From contig NZ_RCZH01000001.1 in NCBI RefSeq assembly GCF_006438875.1, forward strand, positions 456,158-520,157: a DNA stretch of 64,000 bases, read 5' to 3'. The stretch is from Flavobacterium pectinovorum (GTDB lineage: Bacteria > Bacteroidota > Bacteroidia > Flavobacteriales > Flavobacteriaceae). This document shows, piece after piece, positions 50,384-59,860 of this stretch (its first letter is position 1; each line of letters begins with the position of its first letter). The position numbers and the translations under genes were made by a program. The notes beneath the pieces were generated by a model. That model ran no database searches and was not told the origin of the DNA. It worked only from the letters and a program-made list of their open reading frames with translations.

Positions 50384-51499
50384 ATGCAAAAACGTAATAC
50401 ATATACCGAAATAGAAGATTTTTTATCTGATGAATCATTCCAGTCGTGGATTTTATTAAAAATCGACAATGATGGTTGGGAAGAGTGGACTTTAGAAAGT
50501 CGTCAACGTGCAAAATTAGTCGAAGATGCACGACACTTATTGTTGGCGATGAAAGTTCCGGATTCAAAATTGTCAACTTCAGATATTCGCAGAGCGTTAG
50601 AAACGACTTGGCTGAAAATTGAAGAAAAAGAAAATCAAAAAGATTTATCGGAAAATTCAAATGTAAAATTCCTTAGAAAATGCTTTCTAAACGGAGTTGC
50701 AGCAACTTTAATTTTTGGATTAATATCGGTTTGGTCTTATAAAAATTATTTCCACACAGATAATAAAGTGGTTACCTACAAAGAACTTATTGATGAAAAT
50801 AGCGAAGGATTAGTGGAGCAAACCAACAATTCAGACAAACCGCAAATTATTACATTATCCGATGGCAGTTCGGTTTTATTACAGCCCAATAGTAAATTAA
50901 GTTATCCTAAAATCTTTACCGGAAACGAAAGAAAGGTGTATTTATCCGGCGAAGGTTTCTTTGAAATTAGTAAAAATCCTAAAAAACCTTTTTACGTTTA
51001 TGCAAACGAGATTGTCACAAAGGTTGTTGGAACTAGTTTTAGGGTCAAAGCTTACTCTGATCAACCTGACGTTGAAGTTCTTGTTCGCACCGGTAAAGTT
51101 AAGGTTAGGTCTAACGAAATGATTTCAAAATCAGATCATGAAGAGATCATTTTACTTCCTAATCAGGCATTGCGATTTGTGCGTAATGATCTAAAATTCA
51201 ATAAAATCACAAATATTACTCAGGATGTTGAACTGGCTCAAAGCGTTGGAAATATTGAACAGTTAAGTTTTGAGTTTAGCGATATTCCTGTTTCTCAGAT
51301 TTTTGAAACAATCGAGCAGGCTTATTTAGTAGATATTGATTATCCTAAAGACAAATTAAAGGATTGTCATCTTACTACTTCACTGAGCGACCAGCCTTTG
51401 ACCGAGAAATTAAAAATTGTCTGTAAAAGCATTGGCAATAACACCAGTTTTGAAATGAACGGAAATCAAGTTATTATAATATCACAAGGCTGTAATTAA
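50384..51499 (+). CDS. FecR-family anti-sigma factor
   Basis: This 371-residue inner-membrane protein starts with an N-terminal cytosolic anti-sigma region (1-95, acidic). One TM segment follows (about 105-120, LNGVAATLIFGLISVWSY), then the periplasmic FecR domain (ITLSDGSSVLLQPNSKLSYP, VYLSGEGFFEISKNPKKPF, ANEIVTKVVGTSFRVKAY). A C-terminal secretin/TonB-like DUF4974 domain (FSDIPVSQIFETIEQAYLVD) can contact the STN domain of the SusC partner. It carries the substrate signal from outside to the sigma factor. ATG start. Confidence 0.95.
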   Translation: MQKRNTYTEIEDFLSDESFQSWILLKIDNDGWEEWTLESRQRAKLVEDARHLLLAMKVPDSKLSTSDIRRALETTWLKIEEKENQKDLSENSNVKFLRKCFLNGVAATLIFGLISVWSYKNYFHTDNKVVTYKELIDENSEGLVEQTNNSDKPQIITLSDGSSVLLQPNSKLSYPKIFTGNERKVYLSGEGFFEISKNPKKPFYVYANEIVTKVVGTSFRVKAYSDQPDVEVLVRTGKVKVRSNEMISKSDHEEIILLPNQALRFVRNDLKFNKITNITQDVELAQSVGNIEQLSFEFSDIPVSQIFETIEQAYLVDIDYPKDKLKDCHLTTSLSDQPLTEKLKIVCKSIGNNTSFEMNGNQVIIISQGCN

Positions 51500-51682
51500 T
51501 TTCAATGTATAACTGTAATTATACAAGATAAAATTAGCACTGGAAAATAATATTTTGAAGTAAATCCTTTCTTTTTTAAGTGAGATTGTAATTTATTTCT
51601 TTTGAAACAAACCAAAACCAAATTATAAACTAAAAACCAGAAAAAAACCAAAAATGCCTATGTAAAAGATGATGCATAAAAA

Positions 51683-51714
51683 AAGTGCCGAAATGCTGTA
51701 ACATTTCGACACTT
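51683..51714 (+). terminator. Hairpin in the fecR-susC gap
   Basis: AAGTGCCGAAATG and CATTTCGACACTT pair with one C/A mismatch around CTGTAA. It has only a weak T-run (TTATT), so it may be a partial terminator or an attenuator before susC. The rest of the 304-bp gap is AT-rich with no other clear site. Confidence 0.5.
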
Positions 51715-51803
51715 ATTAAAATTGAATTTCTCTCTGTAAAGAGTCATTCAGTACGTTTCTTAAAATACACTCGAATCAGTATTAATCAAAACAAACCAAA
51801 ATT

Positions 51804-54800
51804 ATGAAAAAACCAGTTGTTAAACAACGATTACTCCATCGAATCATGAAAATAACACTATTTCAGTTTGTCCTTGCACTTGTGTTTTCAAGTGTTGCAA
51901 TGGCAAACGATGTAAATGGGCAAAAAAAATTAGATACCAAAGTCACAATTACAGTTGAGAATTTGACTTTGGATAATGCATTATCTAAAATTGAAAAGTC
52001 TGCGCATGTAAAATTTTCTTATAATTCCAGATTACCACAATTAAACCAAAAAGTGAGTATTGAGGCTAATCAGGAAACATTGGCAAGTATTCTAAACAGA
52101 GTATTGCTTCCGTTTAATATCACATATGCAGAAGTTAGTAATCAGATTATTTTGCAAAAAAATGTTGTAAATCCGTTTACAAACACAGATACTCCCGATT
52201 CATTATTAGAAATATTAACTGCGGGTCCAATTATCAAAGGAAAAGTAACAGATTCAGGAGGAAACCCTTTGCCTGGTGCGACAGTATTGGCAAAAGGAAC
52301 TAAAATGGCTGTATTAACAGATTTTGATGGTTATTTTACTATCGAAATGCCAGCTAACAGCACTAAACTTATCATTTCTTATGTAGGTATGGAGACAAAA
52401 GAAATTGATACAAACAATACTACACCAACGATTGTTTTGAATGAATTGGGGCAAAATTTAAAAGAAGTTGTAGTAACTACAGGTTACGAAAAAACATCTA
52501 AAAGAACCTTTACCGGTGCTATAAGCAAAATTTCAGCAACTGAATTGAAGGTTGACGGTGTTGTGGATGTTAGTAGAATGATTGAAGGAAAAGCAGCAGG
52601 GGTAACAGTTCAGAACGTAACTGGAACTTTTGGTACAGCACCAAAAATTACGGTTCGTGGATCTTCATCAATTTTTGGAGATACAAAACCTTTATGGGTT
52701 ATTGACGGTGTTGTTCAGGAAGATATTATTAATATTTCGTTTTCTGATTTGGCCTCAGGAAATTCTGAAACATTGTTAAGTTCTTCTGTAGCAGGTTTAA
52801 ATGCGAATGATATTCAGAGTGTAGAAATTCTAAAAGATGCATCGGCAACTTCTATTTATGGTTCAAGATCTTTAAACGGAGTTGTAGTTGTAACGACAAA
52901 ACAAGGACGAAGAGATTCACCATTAAAAGTGAGTTATTCTGTTGAAAACACAGTAAGAACTGTTCCTAGTTATTCTCAATATGACATTTTAAATTCTCAG
53001 GAATCTATGAGTATTTTAAAAGAATTGGAAGGATATAGCGGAGACGGTAAAGGATTTTTGGAAATCGCGTCATCACTTAACGGAAGATTTGGAGGAGTTT
53101 ATAATATTATGGCAAAACAAATTGATACTTACAATAAAACAGGAGGTCAGTTTGGAGTTAGAAATGATGAAGTTAGCCGTAATCAATTTTTAAAGAAATA
53201 CGAATTAGGAAATACAGATTGGTTTAATGTTTTATTTAGACCATCTATCACTCAAAATCACTCTTTGAGCTTTTCAGGCGGTGGAAAAAACAATACCTTC
53301 TATGCTTCTCTTGGATATTATTCAGATCCGGGCTGGACTATTGCAGATAATGTAAAACAATTAACTTCAAACATAAAAGGTACATTTTTTATTAATGATA
53401 AATTAAATATTACCTTATCTACAATGGGTTCCATACGTAACCAAATGGCGCCGGGAAGTTACGAGAGCAAATCAGATCCTGTATACGGAAGTGTAAACAG
53501 AGAGTTTGATATCAACCCTTTTAAGTATGTTTTAAATACAAGCAGAACTTTAAGACCATATGATGATAATGGAAATTTAGAATATTACAGAAATAACTGG
53601 GCTCCAATGAATATTATTAATGAACTTAATAATAATACACTGGATATTAAAGTAAATGATATTCGTTTTCAATTGGATTTAGAATATAAAATTAATCCTC
53701 ATTTAACTTATAATCTTACAGGTTCAGCCAGATACGCCAATACTTCGAGAGAACATAAAATTTATGAAGATTCAAATGTTGCTGCCGCTTACAAAGCCGG
53801 TACTGCATTAAGTGTAGAAGGAGAAAATTCAATCGTTCAGGATGCAAATATCTTTTTGTACCGTGATCCGGATAATTTGACAGCACCAAAAGTATCTGTG
53901 CTTCCAAATGGAGGATTTTTAAGAAAATTCACAAATGATATGACTTCTTATAACATTAGAAATAGTGTTAATTATAGAAATACATTAAATGAAAAACACG
54001 AATTAGAAGGTTTCTTTGGTACAGAACTTAGATCAGTAGATAGAAATAGCGACAATTTTACTGCAGTTGGACTTCAGTTTGACAGAGGGCTTACACCTTT
54101 TATTGATCCTAGATTGATTTCTAAAATCGTAAATGATGGTGATTCTTACTATGGTTTTGATGCTGAAAGAGAAAGAACAGTTGGTTTCTTCGGAAAAGTA
54201 GGATATACTTATGATCGTCGTTATACAGCTTCTCTTACAGGTCGTTATGATGGTTCTAACAGACAAGGAAACAGCGGTTCTAACAGATGGTTACCAACTT
54301 ATACTGTAAGTGGAAAATGGAATATTACGGAAGAAAATTTCATGAAAAATGTTAAATCTATAAACAATTTAGCATTAAGAGCTTCTTATGGACTTACAGC
54401 TACTGCGGGACCGGCAACAAACTCATTGGCGATTTACAAAAGTTTTATTACGGACCGTCTTTCTCTTGCAAACAGAGAATCTGCAATATCGATTGATGAA
54501 TTACAAAACGGTGATTTAACCTGGGAAAAACAATACGAAACTAACATTGGTTTAGATTTAGGAATGTTTAATAACAGAGTACAATTTGTAACGGATGTTT
54601 ATACTCGTAATGCCTTTGATTTGGTTGATTTTGTAACAACTTCAGGAGTTGGAGGAGAAAGTATTAAGCAAGGTAATAATGCCGATATGAGAACTAAAGG
54701 TCTTGAGATAGGTTTTACAACTCAGAATATTGTAACAAATAATTTTAGATGGTCGACAACACTTAATTTCTCTGTTTACGATCAAAAAATCACAAAATTA

Positions 54801-55544
54801 CAGAATAAGCCATCTGCTTTCAGCTTAGTAAACGGAAACGGCGGAAACGCTTTGGGATCTCCTAGAAACTCTATTTATTCGTATGATTTTACAGGATTAA
54901 ATAATCAGGGATTGCCAACTTTCAAATTACAGGATGGTGCAGAAAACAATATGACAGATGCTGATTTTCAGGATACAAATGATGTCACTAAATACCTGAA
55001 ATATGAAGGTTCTATTGAGCCAAATAAATCTATAGGTTTAGCGAATACTTTTACTTACAAAAGTTGGTCTTTATATGTGTTTATTGTAGGTTCAGGAGGA
55101 AATAAAGTTCGTTTAAACCCTGTATATGATAGCGTTTATGATGATTTGACAGTGTTTACAAAAGATTTTACGAATCGTTGGATAAATCCTGGAGATGAAA
55201 ACTTTACAAATGTTCCGGTTATTGCAGACAAAAGATTAATAGCAAATAATGGAGGAGAACGCACGTTAGCAAAAGCTTACAATACCTATAATTATTCTGA
55301 TGTGAGAATTGCCGATGGTGATTTCGTGAGATTAAAAAATATCTCATTGGGATGGGAATTCCCTAAAGATTTCAAGAAAAAATTAGGAGTAAGCACCTTT
55401 ACTTTAAAAGGATCAGCAGTAAACCCTTGGTTGATTTATTCTGATAAAAGACTAAACGGTCAGGATCCGGAATTCCGTAACACAGGAGGTGTAGCTTTTC
55501 CAATCACATCACAATACACATTTGCCATAAACCTTTCATTTTAA
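51804..55544 (+). CDS. SusC/RagA-type TonB-dependent outer membrane transporter with STN signalling domain
   Basis: A 1246-residue transporter. A long signal peptide (about 1-35, ending VFSSVAMAND) is followed by an STN secretin/TonB short domain (about 45-120, VTITVENLTLDNALSKIEKS). Next come a carboxypeptidase-regulatory-like barrel-entry domain (about 145-225, GKVTDSGGNPLPGATVLAKG), the plug (KTSKRTFTGAISKI; LNANDIQSVEILKDASATSI) and a 22-strand barrel ending FAINLSF. The STN domain is what lets it signal to FecR. It forms a lidded pair with the SusD lipoprotein encoded 11 bp downstream. The substrate cannot be predicted from sequence. Confidence 0.97.
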   Translation: MKKPVVKQRLLHRIMKITLFQFVLALVFSSVAMANDVNGQKKLDTKVTITVENLTLDNALSKIEKSAHVKFSYNSRLPQLNQKVSIEANQETLASILNRVLLPFNITYAEVSNQIILQKNVVNPFTNTDTPDSLLEILTAGPIIKGKVTDSGGNPLPGATVLAKGTKMAVLTDFDGYFTIEMPANSTKLIISYVGMETKEIDTNNTTPTIVLNELGQNLKEVVVTTGYEKTSKRTFTGAISKISATELKVDGVVDVSRMIEGKAAGVTVQNVTGTFGTAPKITVRGSSSIFGDTKPLWVIDGVVQEDIINISFSDLASGNSETLLSSSVAGLNANDIQSVEILKDASATSIYGSRSLNGVVVVTTKQGRRDSPLKVSYSVENTVRTVPSYSQYDILNSQESMSILKELEGYSGDGKGFLEIASSLNGRFGGVYNIMAKQIDTYNKTGGQFGVRNDEVSRNQFLKKYELGNTDWFNVLFRPSITQNHSLSFSGGGKNNTFYASLGYYSDPGWTIADNVKQLTSNIKGTFFINDKLNITLSTMGSIRNQMAPGSYESKSDPVYGSVNREFDINPFKYVLNTSRTLRPYDDNGNLEYYRNNWAPMNIINELNNNTLDIKVNDIRFQLDLEYKINPHLTYNLTGSARYANTSREHKIYEDSNVAAAYKAGTALSVEGENSIVQDANIFLYRDPDNLTAPKVSVLPNGGFLRKFTNDMTSYNIRNSVNYRNTLNEKHELEGFFGTELRSVDRNSDNFTAVGLQFDRGLTPFIDPRLISKIVNDGDSYYGFDAERERTVGFFGKVGYTYDRRYTASLTGRYDGSNRQGNSGSNRWLPTYTVSGKWNITEENFMKNVKSINNLALRASYGLTATAGPATNSLAIYKSFITDRLSLANRESAISIDELQNGDLTWEKQYETNIGLDLGMFNNRVQFVTDVYTRNAFDLVDFVTTSGVGGESIKQGNNADMRTKGLEIGFTTQNIVTNNFRWSTTLNFSVYDQKITKLQNKPSAFSLVNGNGGNALGSPRNSIYSYDFTGLNNQGLPTFKLQDGAENNMTDADFQDTNDVTKYLKYEGSIEPNKSIGLANTFTYKSWSLYVFIVGSGGNKVRLNPVYDSVYDDLTVFTKDFTNRWINPGDENFTNVPVIADKRLIANNGGERTLAKAYNTYNYSDVRIADGDFVRLKNISLGWEFPKDFKKKLGVSTFTLKGSAVNPWLIYSDKRLNGQDPEFRNTGGVAFPITSQYTFAINLSF

Positions 55545-55555
55545 TATAATTGATT

Positions 55556-57058
55556 ATGAAAAATATAAAAATAGCTTTATTTCTAGTACTACTTGTTGGT
55601 GTTAGTAGTTGCGATGATTTCCTTTCGGAAACACCAGATAACAGATTGCAAATTGATACACCAGAAAAAATATCCGAATTATTGGCAGCTGCATATCCAG
55701 ACGGTACTTATATCGAGCTTACCGAAACGATGACGGATAACGTATCTGATAATAAAAGTTCACTTGTAAATATAAATAACGCACAAAGCTACAATTGGGA
55801 TTTACAAGATGATCAAACCGGCAGAGATACTCAGGGTTTTTACTGGAATGCTGCTTACAAAGCAATTGCAACAGCAAATCAGGCATTGGCATCTATTGAA
55901 GAACTTGGAAACACACCAAATCTTAATCCTCAAAAAGGAGAAGCTTTGCTAGCCAGAGCTTATGCTCATTTTATGTTGGTTTCGATATGGTCAAATCGTT
56001 ATAATCCTGCAACAGCAGGAACTGATTTAGGAATTCCATATGTGACAAAACCAGAAACTGTTTTGCTTGCAACTTACAAACGTGGTACTGTAAAAGAAGT
56101 TTTTGACTTAATACAATCAGATATTGAAGAAGGTTTAAAATATGCTACCAACGAATACAGAACAGATTATTTAAAATATCACTTTAATAAAGAAGCTGCA
56201 AAAGCTTTTGCAGCCCGTTTTTATACTGCAAAAGGAGATTGGAAACGTGTATTGGAACTTACTGATGGATTAGGAAACAAACCTGTAGGAAAGCTTAGAG
56301 ACTGGGTAGCTTACAACTCTTATGATTTTCCGAATAAACCAATTGAATATGCAAAAAACACGCAGGTTACAAACCTTTTAGTAGGATTTCCAAGTTCAAT
56401 TTGCGGAAGAGCAACAAGTAGTAACAGATTTGCTTTTACAAGAGCAAAAGAGAGAGATGAGATACTTGGCAGCGACACTAATATATTCAATAAAGATTGG
56501 TTAATTGATATTTCAATACAAGGTGCAAGTGGAGCAAATGTGGCGGTGTATAAATTTGGCGAGTATTTTAAATACACAAATGTTACGGCACAAATTGGAC
56601 TTCCATTCACAGGAGTTGTGTTATTTTCTAACGATGAAATGTTCTTAAACCGTATCGAAGCGCATGTTATGACAAATCAATTGGATGTTGCGACTTCAGA
56701 GTTGGAATATTTTTTAGGAACCAGAACAGATGGACATGATGCTTCAGATGTATTGACAAAAGAAATGGTATATGATAAATATCCGGTTATTGATGGTGAA
56801 TACACTCCGTTTTATTCCCTTACTGCAGAACAAACCTCATTTATTAAAGCAATTACAGAAGCCAGAAGAAGAGAGTTTTTGCACGAAGGACTAAGATGGT
56901 TTGATATCAAAAGATTTAATTTGGTTGTACAGCATAATACCTACAATTCACAAGGACAAATAGCTAAGACTAATATTTTGGTTAAAGATGACAAGCGTCG
57001 TGCTGTGCAAATACCACTAAATGCGTCTAACAATGGAATTGAAAAAAATCCGAGATAA
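55556..57058 (+). CDS. SusD/RagB-type substrate-binding outer membrane lipoprotein
   Basis: From the ATG at 55556 it encodes 500 residues; a TTG two codons earlier is not needed. Lipoprotein signal MKNIKIALFLVLLVGVSSC with lipobox VSSC, followed by the acidic DD export signal. The TPR-like SusD fold includes YKAIATANQALASIEELG, EALLARAYAHFMLVSIW and the late AITEARRREFLHEGLRWFDIKR motif. It caps the SusC channel and captures the ligand. It stands 17 bp before the metallohydrolase gene. Confidence 0.97.
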   Translation: MKNIKIALFLVLLVGVSSCDDFLSETPDNRLQIDTPEKISELLAAAYPDGTYIELTETMTDNVSDNKSSLVNINNAQSYNWDLQDDQTGRDTQGFYWNAAYKAIATANQALASIEELGNTPNLNPQKGEALLARAYAHFMLVSIWSNRYNPATAGTDLGIPYVTKPETVLLATYKRGTVKEVFDLIQSDIEEGLKYATNEYRTDYLKYHFNKEAAKAFAARFYTAKGDWKRVLELTDGLGNKPVGKLRDWVAYNSYDFPNKPIEYAKNTQVTNLLVGFPSSICGRATSSNRFAFTRAKERDEILGSDTNIFNKDWLIDISIQGASGANVAVYKFGEYFKYTNVTAQIGLPFTGVVLFSNDEMFLNRIEAHVMTNQLDVATSELEYFLGTRTDGHDASDVLTKEMVYDKYPVIDGEYTPFYSLTAEQTSFIKAITEARRREFLHEGLRWFDIKRFNLVVQHNTYNSQGQIAKTNILVKDDKRRAVQIPLNASNNGIEKNPR

Positions 57059-57075
57059 ATTTAATTTACACTATT

Positions 57076-57939
57076 ATGAAATTAATTAAACAATATAAAA
57101 ATATAGCATTGGTACTTGGACTTCTGACACTTGCATCTTGTTCTCAGGAAGACCAGCCAACAGAAAGTTTATTGAATTTTACCCCAAAAGTAAAAACTGA
57201 TTTAGACAGATGGATTGATACAAACTATATTGATCCTTATAATATTAGCGTGCAATATGAGTGGAATCAAAATGTAGTAGATAATAATAGATTTTTATTT
57301 CCGCCGGCAATAGACAAAGTACAGCCGGCATTAGAAATAATCAAGAAAATATGGATCGACAGTTATACAACAATAGGAGGAAAGGATTTTGTTAAAATCA
57401 TTGCACCAAGAGATTTTGTTTTGGTAGGCGGCGTAAACGTAAATCCGGATGATGTCTCCAATACTTTAGGTTTAGCCGAAGGAGGAAAGAGAATTTCTCT
57501 TTTTCAGGTTGATTATGTAGACAAGAAAGATCGCGCAAGTGTAACCGAATTTATTCATACAATTCAGCATGAATATGTACATATTTTAAATCAGACTAAA
57601 ACATTTGATGTACAAGCCTGGTCAAAAATAACACCAAAGGATTATAGCTCAGACCCTTTTAGCATTTCAGATGAAGAAGCGTACGAACTTGGTTTTATAA
57701 GCGCTTATGCAAGATCAAACTATACAGAAGATTTTGCAGAAACAGCAGCAATAATTTTGTTAAACTCAGAAGAAGATTATGCAGCATTATTGGCGAGCAT
57801 TACAAATCCGGCTGGAGTTGCTGCATTAAAGCAAAAAGAAGCACTAGTAGTTCAATACTATAGAGATGCTTTTAATATAGATTTTTATGCGCTAAGAGAC
57901 GAAGCTCAAAAGAATACCACAAAGGTTCTAAATGATTAA
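57076..57939 (+). CDS. Zinc metallohydrolase lipoprotein linked to SusCD import
   Basis: This 287-residue lipoprotein (lipobox LASC, Cys22) has an HEYVH zinc motif at H165-H169 (FIHTIQHEYVHILNQ). A likely third ligand lies in the SDEEAYELGFISAYARS or YTEDFAETAAI segments. It matches the family of substrate import-associated zinc metallohydrolase lipoproteins encoded beside SusC/SusD pairs. It probably cuts or processes the imported ligand, a peptide or protein, at the cell surface. Cotranscribed: 17 bp after susD, 21 bp before the DUF4302 gene. Confidence 0.9.
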   Translation: MKLIKQYKNIALVLGLLTLASCSQEDQPTESLLNFTPKVKTDLDRWIDTNYIDPYNISVQYEWNQNVVDNNRFLFPPAIDKVQPALEIIKKIWIDSYTTIGGKDFVKIIAPRDFVLVGGVNVNPDDVSNTLGLAEGGKRISLFQVDYVDKKDRASVTEFIHTIQHEYVHILNQTKTFDVQAWSKITPKDYSSDPFSISDEEAYELGFISAYARSNYTEDFAETAAIILLNSEEDYAALLASITNPAGVAALKQKEALVVQYYRDAFNIDFYALRDEAQKNTTKVLND

Positions 57940-57960
57940 AAATTTAACAAAAGATAAATT

Positions 57961-59292
57961 ATGAAAACTAAAAATATATTGAAGTATTTATTGCTCATTA
58001 TTTTGATGTTGCAAGTAAATAGTTGTGTAAGCACAGATGCCGAGCAAAAGTTTGAAGACTCGCCAACAGAGCGTTTAAACAAACAAAAAAAGGAACTGGA
58101 CGATTTATTACTTTCTGCCAAAGACGGATGGAAAGCAGTTTATTATACTGACGATAATCAATTAGGGGGATTTACACATTTGTTCAAATTTTTGCCTAAC
58201 GGAAAAGTAGACATGGCTTCTGATTTTGACGATGATACAGAGAAACATAATAGTCAATATGAAATTCAATTAGGAAGTACCGTGAGTGTCGTTTTTACGA
58301 CAGAAAATAAAATTCATTTATTGTCAGATTCTGGTAATTCACCGCTCGCTGCAGGAAAAGGATTTTTGGGAGATTTTCAGTTTTTATTTTACGGTCAGGA
58401 AAACGGAGACCTTGTTTTCAAAAGCAATAGAACCGTAAAAGAAGTTCGTTTTGTAAAAGCGACACCTCAGGATTGGGACGATTTAAAAGGAAACACCATC
58501 ATGAACAAAAACATAACAGGTGATATTAATAGCCCATTATTCAGAACCCTTGAAACTACAGATGGAACAACAGTTAAAAAATACGAGCTTAACTATAATT
58601 CCGTAGTTCGATTTGGAACAGCAATTCCTTTGCAAGATGGAAATGCCGAAACCCTTAAATTGGCAGTTGCCTTTACGCCAACAGGAATAACTGTAAGACC
58701 GGCAATTATCGTAGGAAGTCAAAAATTGACGGATTTTGTTTATAATGAAACTGATAAAAGTTTTGTTGCAACAGGAACAAGCGGTGCAAAAGCTACTATT
58801 CAATTTACAAATGCACCTCCGAGATTAACAGATGATTACAAACTATTTTTAGAAGGAGGAGGACAAATTACAATAGGATATATAGCTGCGAATTTATCTG
58901 GTGCCGCTACCAACTCCCCTTACGCTAAAGCAATATTAGCTCAGGTAAATGCTGCTTTGCCAGCAAATCAAAAAATTGCGAGAGTTCAGATAGCTTTCAA
59001 CGATCCTTTGAATGGTAATTACATCGCGTACACATTTACTGGAGGAAAAGCAACTATCTATCATTTTTTCACCACTAGTGAAGATGCTGTAAATAAGACA
59101 ATCATCTTAACTGATGACGGTTGGATAGGAACTCCGGCAGCAAGAGCATTCTTGAAAGTTTTAGATGATGAAATTACAAATCCTAAAGGATTATATCTTA
59201 AAAAAGAATCGTTTACCATCTTCTATACGAATGTTATTTACACTTATGCAAGTGCAGCCACTCCGTTTAGATTGACGAATTACAAATTTTAA
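57961..59292 (+). CDS. DUF4302 lipoprotein
   Basis: This 443-residue surface lipoprotein has the signal LLLIILMLQVNSC with lipobox VNSC. The DUF4302 signature follows: ERLNKQKKELDDLLLSAKDG, WKAVYYTDDNQLGGFTHLFK and LPNGKVDMASDFDDD. The rest is beta-rich. DUF4302 proteins accompany SusCD plus zinc metallohydrolase loci and probably bind the external ligand. Last gene of the operon, ended by a strong terminator at 59330. Confidence 0.92.
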   Translation: MKTKNILKYLLLIILMLQVNSCVSTDAEQKFEDSPTERLNKQKKELDDLLLSAKDGWKAVYYTDDNQLGGFTHLFKFLPNGKVDMASDFDDDTEKHNSQYEIQLGSTVSVVFTTENKIHLLSDSGNSPLAAGKGFLGDFQFLFYGQENGDLVFKSNRTVKEVRFVKATPQDWDDLKGNTIMNKNITGDINSPLFRTLETTDGTTVKKYELNYNSVVRFGTAIPLQDGNAETLKLAVAFTPTGITVRPAIIVGSQKLTDFVYNETDKSFVATGTSGAKATIQFTNAPPRLTDDYKLFLEGGGQITIGYIAANLSGAATNSPYAKAILAQVNAALPANQKIARVQIAFNDPLNGNYIAYTFTGGKATIYHFFTTSEDAVNKTIILTDDGWIGTPAARAFLKVLDDEITNPKGLYLKKESFTIFYTNVIYTYASAATPFRLTNYKF

Positions 59293-59329
59293 TAGTTTAG
59301 TTTTTTTAGTTTTGTTCTTGATTTTGGAT

Positions 59330-59359
59330 AAAAAGCGGCTCCAATCGAGCCGCTTTTTT
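59330..59359 (+). terminator. Strong intrinsic terminator of the SusCD operon
   Basis: AGCGGCTC-CAATC-GAGCCGCT with an A-run before and five T after, 38 bp after the DUF4302 stop. It is the most GC-rich hairpin of this kind in the window. Confidence 0.95.
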
Positions 59360-59503
59360 AAAGAATAGAATAATATCAAGAATTTAATTAATTGTGACTT
59401 TTGGTTTTTATTTACAAAATATTAATGAATCCATTTATTGTTACGTCTGAAACTCAACAGACATAAAATGATTGAGAATACAATATTAAACAACCTGATT
59501 ATT

Positions 59504-59716
59504 ATGTTAGAAAAAATTTTAAATCTTAGAGGAGTTGAAGTACTTAGTATTAATCAACAAAAAAATGTAATGGGCAGCGGCAACGGCAACGGAACTGCTA
59601 TATGTACCATTCCCTGGACTCCACTTCCTTATTATGGGCCATGTATTATGGAGGCGCAAATAAAACCGGTTGAACCAATATGCAAAGCAACAATTGATGG
59701 TATAGAATGCCTATAA
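59504..59716 (+). CDS. Bacteriocin-like precursor peptide with double-glycine-type leader
   Basis: A 70-residue peptide from ATG 59504. MLEKILNLRGVEVLSINQQK is a leader like those of Bacteroidetes secreted peptides (MLxxILNLxG...LSxxxQK), followed by NVMGSGNGNG where a Gly-Gly-type cut is expected. The putative mature part (about 40 residues) has four Cys: AICTIP, GPCIME, EPICKA, IECL. The extended reading from 59438 adds non-homologous residues. It is isolated between two strong terminators, with no modification enzyme, transporter or immunity gene in the window. Could also be a peptide signal. Confidence 0.7.
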   Translation: MLEKILNLRGVEVLSINQQKNVMGSGNGNGTAICTIPWTPLPYYGPCIMEAQIKPVEPICKATIDGIECL

Positions 59717-59734
59717 TAAAGTTATTTCTTTTAG

Positions 59735-59767
59735 AACCGTTTCATAATTTATGAAACGGTTTTTTTT
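59735..59767 (+). terminator. Intrinsic terminator after the bacteriocin-like gene
   Basis: AACCGTTTCATAATTTATGA and the rest of the dyad (AACCGTTTCAT paired with ATGAAACGGTT) followed by eight T. Confidence 0.93.
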
Positions 59768-59840
59768 ATCTTTTCGCTTTAAGAAATCTGCTTTATTCAT
59801 AAATTACACAATTGTTATTTTTTTAAAAAGGGAATTATCA

Positions 59841-59848
59841 TATATTTG
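59841..59848 (+). promoter_or_regulatory. -7 box upstream of fabG
   Basis: TATATTTG matches TAnnTTTG. A TTG at 59812-59814 is 26 bp away, longer than usual. Transcription from here would begin about 59853, just before the structured element at 59861. Confidence 0.5.
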
Positions 59849-59860
59849 ACAAGTCATTTA

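Noticed and set aside
59438..59503. Longer bacteriocin precursor reading from 59438
   Set aside because: The extra residues do not look like a leader and the ATG at 59504 gives a leader matching known Bacteroidetes peptides.
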